Assembly (NCBI GenBank): GCA_020356305.1
Contig: CP070636.1
Location: 561,283 to 566,446 of the forward strand
DNA from: Candidatus Bathyarchaeota archaeon
GTDB lineage: Archaea; Thermoproteota; Bathyarchaeia; Bathyarchaeales; Bathyarchaeaceae
Reading direction: 5' to 3'
Length of the DNA stretch: 5,164 nucleotides
Shown: piece after piece, positions 1 through 4,511 of the stretch
How the letters are laid out: the number at the start of each line of letters is the position of its first letter
Position numbering within the stretch: the first letter of the stretch is position 1
Notes under the pieces: generated by a model
What the model saw: the letters and a program-made list of their open reading frames with translations, nothing else
Told to the model about the DNA's origin: nothing
Databases searched by the model: none
Program-made: the position numbers and the translations under genes

Positions 1-91
1 GAATCGAGTGTTCAACCGCTTTGTCGCCGCAATAAGCCAAAAGCGCCAACCCTGCGATCAAACCTACGAGTGCAAGTATTGCCCAAATCAA
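1..91 (-). CDS. Possible small membrane protein, N-terminal part, cut by the left window edge
   Basis: I do not recognise this protein. The minus-strand frame is open from an in-frame TGA at 266-268 to the left edge, about 265 nt. The two other minus frames are soon stopped. The last 30 codons encode a strongly hydrophobic helix (IWAILALVGLIAGLALLAY) followed by a polar CGDKAVEH stretch, which looks like a real transmembrane segment. I chose TTG at 91-89 because GAGGGG lies six bases upstream, a good ribosome-binding spacing. Alternative in-frame TTG starts at 193 and 256 would add a Cys-containing stretch (RCCEGPC). No ATG or GTG start is available. It points the same way as the transport operon to its right, but about 400 bases separate them, so it is probably a separate unit. 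It could also be a decayed gene or chance open frame. Confidence 0.33.
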   Translation of the reverse strand, partial: MIWAILALVGLIAGLALLAYCGDKAVEHSI

Positions 92-490
92 ACAAGGCCC
101 CTCACAACATCTGAAATTCTCGTCAATGAGTTGTGCGACTAGAACGACGCTAACAATATTAATCTTTTGCGAATTCGCAATCCTCCGTCCCAACGTGTAT
201 GTTCTTTCAGGATCCTGTCCCTCACCCCCATGCGGGTCCGAAAAAGAATGTCGCAACGATCCAAATCAAGAAAAGGCAAAGATGGTACTCAGTGGTGATA
301 ATCATCCAAATTCGTGTCTAGCCGCGCGTTTTTCATTACTTAACAATTAGATGTTTCACTAATATCTAGAACTTAATGAATCTATTTATTATTTTAATCT
401 CATATCAACAAGAACACTTCTCACTTAAATGTTTGGTAGAGTGCAAAACTGATTTTTCGGGATGGGACCACTTCTGGTAGCTTCCTTCAT
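92..490. other. Gap of about 400 bases with no convincing gene
   Basis: Neither strand shows a persuasive coding region here. A 74-codon plus-strand frame at 126-350 lacks a ribosome binding site and reads like a chance ORF. On the minus strand only 15- and 30-codon frames begin with ATG. The stretch 350-420 is clearly A+T-rich, and on the minus strand the segment 400-377 reads ATTAAAATAATAAATAG, which could hold a TATA element for a leftward transcript. A four-base-pair hairpin (ACCA-cttc-TGGT, 467-478) lies just past the stop of the last operon gene, but no T-tract follows it on the minus strand, so it is not a convincing terminator. Confidence 0.5.
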
Positions 491-793
491 TTATTCTTTT
501 GTCAGCAATATCAATCCACAAAAGATGTTTATTACTCCGAGAAAACCAAGAATGCCAATGAACAGAGGATTTGAAAGCAAGAACTGCGCAGTTGTCACGA
601 TGCTGTACACAGACAAGAGAGAAAGCAAGGCACCAATAGCTATCATTAAACTGGATAGACCTTTGCCTATCTTTGCAGATGTTTTGAAAACCTTTATTGT
701 CTCAGCTCCAATAGTATCTTTTAGAAGTTCTTCTCGATGTCTCAAAGTTGGAGCAGCGACGACGATCTCCTTTTTTTTCCTTTTTTTCGGCAT
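491..793 (-). CDS. Small two-helix membrane protein with Lys-rich N terminus (last gene of the transport operon)
   Basis: This is a 100-residue protein I cannot assign to a named family. Residues 1-9 are strongly basic (MPKKRKKKE), 10-44 are polar and mostly helical, and two transmembrane helices follow at about 46-66 and 77-97, with the chain ending TKE. The basic N terminus predicts a cytoplasmic N-terminal domain by the positive-inside rule. Helix 2 carries GVINIFCGLIL, which lines up without gaps with GILDLVSGIIL in the 75-residue protein that opens this operon. Its end (GLILLTKE) resembles the end of the other 75-residue protein (GLFLLTEE). The gene lies 31 nt after the permease stop on the same strand and is probably co-transcribed. 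No ribosome binding site precedes the ATG, and no other in-frame start is available before an in-frame TGA. The basic codons are A-tracts (A7 and A8 on the coding strand). A role as an accessory subunit of the permease is inference. Confidence 0.72.
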   Translation of the reverse strand: MPKKRKKKEIVVAAPTLRHREELLKDTIGAETIKVFKTSAKIGKGLSSLMIAIGALLSLLSVYSIVTTAQFLLSNPLFIGILGFLGVINIFCGLILLTKE

Positions 794-824
794 TTCGACA
801 ACAACAAGTGTTCAAGTAGAATAA

Positions 825-2324
825 CTAAAAAGTCTTGCGCGTCTGTATGCTGACATTCAAAGCACCCGCCAGAATGGAAACCACGCTGACAAAAATTAGA
901 ATGTAAAGAGAAATGCGAGGCAGAGCGAGTGGTATGAACTTTATTTCGATTAGATAAGTCAGCAACCCTGTGAAGCTACCTATACCTAAGCTTATCCCTC
1001 CCAAGGCGATCTGCACACGATAACGTCCCACCATCCTCAGATGGTATGTTGCAAGAACCAACACCATTAACCCTACACCTGACATGAGCGCGGTTATGGC
1101 GTTCGCGTCTCTAAGAAACATAGGAAATGCCAGGAGCACAAAAGCCATGATTAGCCCCGCGATGGGAGTAACTGGGTATAGTGGAGTCCTAAAGGCCTTT
1201 TTCATGTAGGGTCTTTTCTTTCTGAGTTTCATGAGAGAGAGGTTGACTAGGGCGAACACTAGAATTGACCCGAAACTCGCCGCGTAGCCGAGAAACTCCG
1301 TAGCTTGAATGGCGCTCAAAAACATCACGAAAAGCGAGCCAGCGATGATTGCAACATGAGGGGTTTTAAAACGCCGATGAACCGATAGCAAGATTTTGGG
1401 TAGGTATCCATCCCTGCTCATTCCACGTGCGATGCTTGATTGAACAGTTATAGATGTCCCCAGAGCGGATAGACTGGCAACCATCACGGCGACTGCAAAC
1501 AAGATGCCTCCAATTCGAACCCCTCCAATCTCACCCATGACTTCCTCAGCTGCGAGATTGAGAAGAGGTCTGGCTCCTGGCGAAACTCCTATGGCTACAT
1601 ATGCAATGCTTAGGTATAGCGGTACGATTAGTAATGCTGACAAAAGCATTGCTCTAGGAACGTTCTTCTCTGGGTCCTTAATTTGGGCAGCACCCGCTAT
1701 AAGTGCTCTCATTCCAAAGAACATGGGAAATACGTAAGCAGTAGCTGAAAAAATTCCCGAGAAGCCTTCGATTGGAGGTTTCCGAAATACTTCAGGTGGG
1801 ATCAGCCCACGCGACAATCCACCAACAAGAAAAATGGCGAATATAGCGAGGAATGCGGTGACTATCATGATTCCGACTTTTTTTACTCCTCTCACATTTA
1901 TGTTCGCCATGACGATTGTTACGATTATGGCAATGAGTGGTATTTGGGTTGAGATAAAGGTCTCAGCGAGAGGGGCAACTTTTGAGAAGAGATACAATAG
2001 CTGATAAGCGAATGTCAAAGCGGCTAGCGATGCGCCGAACACGCTTGCAAGCCATCTCAGGCAGCCTGATATGAAGGCGACGAGGCCACCATAGGCGGCC
2101 TTTGCATAGGTGTATTCACCACCGATCTCGGGGATTGTTGCACCCAGTTCGGAGTAACTAAACATGATCAGGAGGTTTATCAGCCCACCCAGCAAAAGGG
2201 CTAGGATCATATCTGGTCCAGCTAAATCGAAATAGGCGTAGTCCATTAGCACGAAAATTTCAAATCCTATCGCTCCGCTTAACCCCATCATCACCGCATC
2301 GAAAAGTCCAAGCTCTCTTTTCAC
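825..2324 (-). CDS. APC-superfamily amino-acid/amine permease, 14 predicted helices
   Basis: This is a cytoplasmic-membrane secondary transporter, probably taking up an amino acid or amine with H+ or Na+. The substrate cannot be read from the sequence. In 499 residues I see about 14 hydrophobic helices: the usual 12, plus two more at about 439-459 and 471-490. APC landmarks, in order, are the broken helix 1 (GLSGAIGFEIFV, 14-25), the helix 2 loop ELGATIPEIGGEYTYAKAAYG (59-79), helix 6 FPMFFGMRALIAG (199-211) with IKDPEKNVPRAM after it (215-226), RDGYLP (304-309) and FRTPLYPVTP (378-387). A Glu (E22) sits where the helix 1 motif usually has the second Gly of GxG. I prefer the GTG start at 2324 because AAAGG lies six bases upstream. 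A TTG start two codons earlier (2330) would touch that AAAGG directly. The gene is 23 nt after the upstream small gene and is the core of a four-gene operon. Confidence 0.93.
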   Translation of the reverse strand: MKRELGLFDAVMMGLSGAIGFEIFVLMDYAYFDLAGPDMILALLLGGLINLLIMFSYSELGATIPEIGGEYTYAKAAYGGLVAFISGCLRWLASVFGASLAALTFAYQLLYLFSKVAPLAETFISTQIPLIAIIVTIVMANINVRGVKKVGIMIVTAFLAIFAIFLVGGLSRGLIPPEVFRKPPIEGFSGIFSATAYVFPMFFGMRALIAGAAQIKDPEKNVPRAMLLSALLIVPLYLSIAYVAIGVSPGARPLLNLAAEEVMGEIGGVRIGGILFAVAVMVASLSALGTSITVQSSIARGMSRDGYLPKILLSVHRRFKTPHVAIIAGSLFVMFLSAIQATEFLGYAASFGSILVFALVNLSLMKLRKKRPYMKKAFRTPLYPVTPIAGLIMAFVLLAFPMFLRDANAITALMSGVGLMVLVLATYHLRMVGRYRVQIALGGISLGIGSFTGLLTYLIEIKFIPLALPRISLYILIFVSVVSILAGALNVSIQTRKTF

Positions 2325-2347
2325 TTTCAACCTTTGCTACACTCCAT

Positions 2348-2575
2348 CTATGGCAATTCTTCTTCGGTGAGAAGGAATAGTCCGTTCATGACCGAGAAAA
2401 ACCCGAAAAGTATGAGAGTCAACATGTGAAGAGGAAGGAATTCCGTGGTTATGTTTAGCCATGATTGCGCGCTGAAAAGATCTATGTAAAGTATATAGGC
2501 GAAGATTACCGCTAACACGCCTGTCGCACTTTGCAGTGTACCGACGATTACTCCGAGGATTCTTCTAGGTTTCAT
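2348..2575 (-). CDS. Small two-helix membrane protein, second gene of the transport operon
   Basis: This 75-residue hydrophobic protein belongs to no family I recognise. Helix 1 spans about 9-31, after a basic start (MKPRR), and helix 2 about 50-69. An acidic tail (EEELP) ends the chain. By charge, the N terminus should be cytoplasmic. Helix 2 contains GFFSVMN followed by GLFLLTEE, close to GFLGVIN and GLILLTKE in the last protein of the operon. The ATG start is well supported: AGGTGAT, complementary to the 16S rRNA 3' end, overlaps the stop codon of the preceding gene and lies five bases before the ATG, so the two are probably translationally coupled. The permease begins 23 nt downstream. 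The tight packing suggests that it works with the permease, for example as an accessory or stabilising subunit, but this is inference from context. Confidence 0.75.
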   Translation of the reverse strand: MKPRRILGVIVGTLQSATGVLAVIFAYILYIDLFSAQSWLNITTEFLPLHMLTLILFGFFSVMNGLFLLTEEELP

Positions 2576-2580
2576 TACTA

Positions 2581-2587
2581 ATCACCT
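2581..2587 (-). promoter_or_regulatory. Ribosome binding site AGGTGAT for the second small gene
   Basis: On the minus strand AGGTGAT lies across the TGA of the upstream gene and five bases before the ATG at 2575. It matches the GGTGAT end of the archaeal anti-Shine-Dalgarno complement. The overlap with the stop codon implies coupled translation of the two small membrane proteins. Confidence 0.6.
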
Positions 2588-2809
2588 GTATCTAAGGATG
2601 ATCCCTGAGACTAAGTCAAGTATGCCAAGTGCTAGTAGCCATCCGACAAATAGCATCCTATATGCCTCGTTGCCTGAAACTGTTTCAAGTATGCTGATAT
2701 CCATGACACCAGAAATGGCTAGAGCAAATACGCTTGTCATTGTGATTCCTACAAAAATCAGGAAACCCCCTAAGGCGACAGCTGCTTTGCTCAACTTGTG
2801 CGAACTCAC
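2582..2809 (-). CDS. Small two-helix membrane protein, first gene of the transport operon
   Basis: This is a 75-residue protein of unknown function, with transmembrane helices at about 9-33 and 52-72, a short basic N terminus (MSSHKLSK) and a basic C-terminal tail (RYR). Both tails should face the cytoplasm, with the acidic loop (DISILETVSGNE, 37-48) outside. Helix 2 holds GILDLVSGIIL, matching GVINIFCGLIL in the last protein of the operon. The start codon is GTG. An in-frame TGA lies two codons upstream, so no longer form is possible. A GGAG sits nine bases before the GTG. This is the promoter-proximal gene: a TATA box and a pair of direct repeats lie in the 75 bases upstream, and the next gene begins six bases after its stop. 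Length, topology and position suggest an accessory membrane component for the permease, but no family assignment supports this. Confidence 0.72.
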   Translation of the reverse strand: MSSHKLSKAAVALGGFLIFVGITMTSVFALAISGVMDISILETVSGNEAYRMLFVGWLLALGILDLVSGIILRYR

Positions 2810-2825
2810 AAATCAGCGCTCCGTC

Positions 2826-2870
2826 AACCATCTAAAGTTCGGTCACAACTAGAGGAACTATCTAAAATTC
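2826..2870 (-). repeat. Two 15-bp direct repeats, 30-bp period, likely operator of the transport operon
   Basis: The plus strand reads AACCATCTAAAGTTC at 2826-2840 and AACTATCTAAAATTC at 2856-2870, 13 of 15 bases identical, with starts exactly 30 bp apart (about three helical turns, so on nearly the same DNA face). On the coding (minus) strand the unit is GAAYTTTAGATRGTT. The upstream copy lies directly after the TATA box, where RNA polymerase and TFB sit, and the other is in the predicted leader. This is the usual placement for a repressor operator in archaea. The binding protein is unknown. Confidence 0.5.
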
Positions 2871-2875
2871 ACAGA

Positions 2876-2884
2876 GATATAAAT
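2876..2884 (-). promoter_or_regulatory. TATA box of the transport operon (ATTTATATC)
   Basis: The minus strand reads ATTTATATC, very close to the archaeal TATA consensus. With the usual 25-27 bp spacing, transcription would begin near 2852-2856 and give a leader of about 45 nt before the GTG at 2809. Read on the plus strand the same bases are GATATAAAT, which could also serve a divergent transcript starting near 2905. Confidence 0.55.
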
Positions 2885-2952
2885 CCACGCGTATAATCCG
2901 TCTGCAACTTTGTTCATTCTAACATGTAACTTCAGCGCTCGGCTCAATCCCG

Positions 2953-3078
2953 ATGATTATCGGAGCTTTTGATCAGTCATCTGACGATGCTTGGATAACT
3001 GTGAATGTGCATGGTTCTTTTCAGCAGGATCTTGGAGAGAGACTTTATGACATGGAATGCCTATCAACTGTTTTTTAA
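2953..3078 (+). CDS. Possible 41-codon small protein of unknown function
   Basis: An ATG frame of 41 codons ends in TAA at 3076-3078. The product begins MIIGAFDQSSDDAWITVNVH, is mildly acidic and soluble in character, and has no motif I can name. In its favour, the amino-acid mix is protein-like, the stop is 44 nt before the preferred nreA start on the same strand, and a TATA-like element (2876-2884 read rightward) is suitably placed. Against it, no ribosome binding site precedes the ATG, it is short, and a weak hairpin (CCGAT-gatt-ATCGG, 2950-2963) spans the start codon. It may be a real small gene in front of nreA, the remnant of a longer gene, or a chance frame. Confidence 0.28.
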   Translation: MIIGAFDQSSDDAWITVNVHGSFQQDLGERLYDMECLSTVF

Positions 3079-3100
3079 GCATCTTAGCTCAAATATTTGA
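3071..3100 (+). promoter_or_regulatory. Possible promoter of the nreA-like gene, including a 12-bp palindrome
   Basis: TTTTTTAAGC at 3071-3080 lies 43-52 bases before the preferred nreA ATG (3123) and could act as a TATA element giving a leader of about 20 nt. TCAAATATTTGA at 3089-3100 is a perfect 12-bp palindrome whose AAATATTT core could instead be the TATA element of a nearly leaderless mRNA, or an operator. I cannot choose between them from sequence alone. Confidence 0.33.
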
Positions 3101-3122
3101 ACGGGGCTCTGGGCGACTTATT

Positions 3123-4511
3123 ATGAGAAGACTGACCAAGAGGTCGAAAAAACCAAGAAAACCAAGGACAACAGAAAAGGAGAACCGTTGGATTCTACAA
3201 CTTGTTGGCGACTCTCCGGTCACGGCGGACATAGGCTGCAAGGCCGACTATTCAGTGGCGAAAGCCTCAGGTGTGGCGTGGGGAAAAGGCCTATGCGTGG
3301 CCTGCAAAGGATCCAAACTTCTATGCAGAAAGACAAGATGTCCTCTGGTCGTCAGATTGAGGTCTTACTTCAAAACGATGCCTCTGATCCAAGGCACAGA
3401 CATGGATGGTGCTTCTCCACCCGGGGTTTTCGTAGGCCGAATAGGCTATCCCTACGTGTATGCGGGGCCGCTGGTTCCTCCAGTCCACGAAAATACTAGC
3501 ATGTTTGACCTGCCTGAGCTATGGTTTGGAAAGTCCATGGATGAGATTGTTAGTTTTAGGTCAATGTTGGTGAGAGGCAAACACAGGGTTCACGTGAAAA
3601 AGTTTGAGGAAGCTGGAAAGATAATTGACAAGACTAGGGAGCTCGCCCTTTTTGGTGGCCCCGTAGACGTAGAATTAGCTTTCAAGAAGAAGCCTCGTAG
3701 AAGTTTTGTTCTAGATGACGAGGTTCAACCTTTTGGTCCATCCGCTGTCATCGAGTCTATGAATATGGGGGCTTCACGATGGGATAGTCACATTGAGAAG
3801 GCATATGGAGACACGGATTTGAAGGCGGCTGAGGCTGTGATCGGGCTGCACAAGAGAGGGGTGTTGACCTCGAGGATCCAGCGTGCGTTTAGCGTGGGTG
3901 CCTTTGGGTTGAAGAAGCAGAGGCGCCTAGTCCCAACTCGATGGAGCATCACGGCGGTTGATAGCATCATATCGAAGGATCTGATAGAGCAGATCAAAAC
4001 GTTTCCGGAAATCAATGCGTATCGGGTGTATGAGTCAAGGTATCTGGACAACCAGTTCGAAATTTTGCTGATGCCTGGAGTGTGGAGTTACGAGGCGATG
4101 GAGGCTTGGTATCCCGGTACTGTCTGGAACCCGACTGGACACAGCGTCGTTCTCTTTTCAGATTGGGAGAGTTTTGAGGGGCGCACCACCTACGCCAACA
4201 TTGGAGGGTGTTATTATGCGGCGAGACTGGCGGTAGGCGAGACTCTCGTAGAAGAGAGGAGGCAGGCAGTAGCGGTAGTGCTGAGAGAGGTGCATCCCGG
4301 CTACATAATGCCGGTTGGAGTCTGGCAGGTCCGAGAAAACGTCAGAAACGCCCTCAGGCAGGTTCCCGTAAAATGCAACACCTTGCAGGAGGCACTAGCC
4401 AGAATCGCCAGCCAGTTCCAAATCCCACTGGAACGATGGATAAGAAGCAGCAAACTGCTGCAAGACGCGCTCTTTCAGAAGAAAATCACCGAATACGCGA
4501 CAAAATTCTAA
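3123..4511 (+). CDS. nreA: Nre-family DNA repair protein (NreA-like), with zinc site and PIP-like C terminus
   Basis: This 462-residue protein is a member of the archaeal Nre family (Nre N- and C-terminal domains, formerly DUF650/DUF651). Haloarchaeal NreA is linked to repair of DNA damage and binds the PCNA sliding clamp. After a very basic N terminus (1-20) comes GDSPVTADIG (29-38), then a C-x2-C-x6-C-x4-C site (C58, C61, C68, C73) expected to bind zinc. PPGVFVGRIGYPYVYAGPL (99-117) follows, then MNMGASRWDSHIEKAYGD (213-230) and VPTRWSITAVD (270-280), typical family blocks. The C terminus QKKITEYA (452-459) resembles a PIP box (Q-x2-I-x2-Y). I chose ATG 3123 because the protein then begins with the basic MRRLTKRSKK. 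The alternative ATG at 3057 adds 22 unconserved-looking residues across a possible promoter. No strong ribosome binding site was seen for either start. The last 76 nt overlap the integrase gene, and composition changes at about 4320. The family call is confident; the exact role is inferred. Confidence 0.93.
   Translation: MRRLTKRSKKPRKPRTTEKENRWILQLVGDSPVTADIGCKADYSVAKASGVAWGKGLCVACKGSKLLCRKTRCPLVVRLRSYFKTMPLIQGTDMDGASPPGVFVGRIGYPYVYAGPLVPPVHENTSMFDLPELWFGKSMDEIVSFRSMLVRGKHRVHVKKFEEAGKIIDKTRELALFGGPVDVELAFKKKPRRSFVLDDEVQPFGPSAVIESMNMGASRWDSHIEKAYGDTDLKAAEAVIGLHKRGVLTSRIQRAFSVGAFGLKKQRRLVPTRWSITAVDSIISKDLIEQIKTFPEINAYRVYESRYLDNQFEILLMPGVWSYEAMEAWYPGTVWNPTGHSVVLFSDWESFEGRTTYANIGGCYYAARLAVGETLVEERRQAVAVVLREVHPGYIMPVGVWQVRENVRNALRQVPVKCNTLQEALARIASQFQIPLERWIRSSKLLQDALFQKKITEYATKF

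Noticed and set aside
126..350. 74-codon plus-strand frame starting MSCATRTTL
   Set aside because: It has no ribosome binding site, low-complexity chance-like content and no recognisable motif, and it overlaps a more protein-like minus-strand frame at its left end.
771..787. T8 and T7 runs on the plus strand as a transcription terminator
   Set aside because: No plus-strand gene ends there. The runs are explained as the complement of Lys codons in the minus-strand gene.
462..824. 120-codon plus-strand frame opposite the last small membrane protein
   Set aside because: It is the antisense of a better-supported gene. Its Phe-rich FFFLFF stretch is only the complement of the Lys-coding A-tracts.
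2598..2852. 84-codon plus-strand frame opposite the first small membrane protein
   Set aside because: It is antisense to a gene with clear two-helix topology and would run through the direct repeats in the promoter region.
2942..2970. Hairpin CCGAT-gatt-ATCGG followed by AGCTTTT, as a terminator
   Set aside because: The stem has only five base pairs and the T-run is four. No gene ends just upstream on the plus strand.
2952..2995. Possible C/D box guide RNA (ATGATTA as box C, CTGA at 2981-2984)
   Set aside because: The distance between the boxes is about 21 nt, too long for a normal D' guide. The box C is imperfect and no well-placed C'/D pair follows.
3057..3122. 22-codon N-terminal extension of nreA from ATG 3057
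   Set aside because: The added residues (CFLSILAQIFERGSG...) do not resemble the usual Nre start, and the stretch contains the palindrome and possible TATA elements. ATG 3123 with its basic start fits better.
3188..3499. 103-codon plus-strand frame within nreA
   Set aside because: It is an alternative reading frame wholly inside the conserved Nre N-terminal domain.
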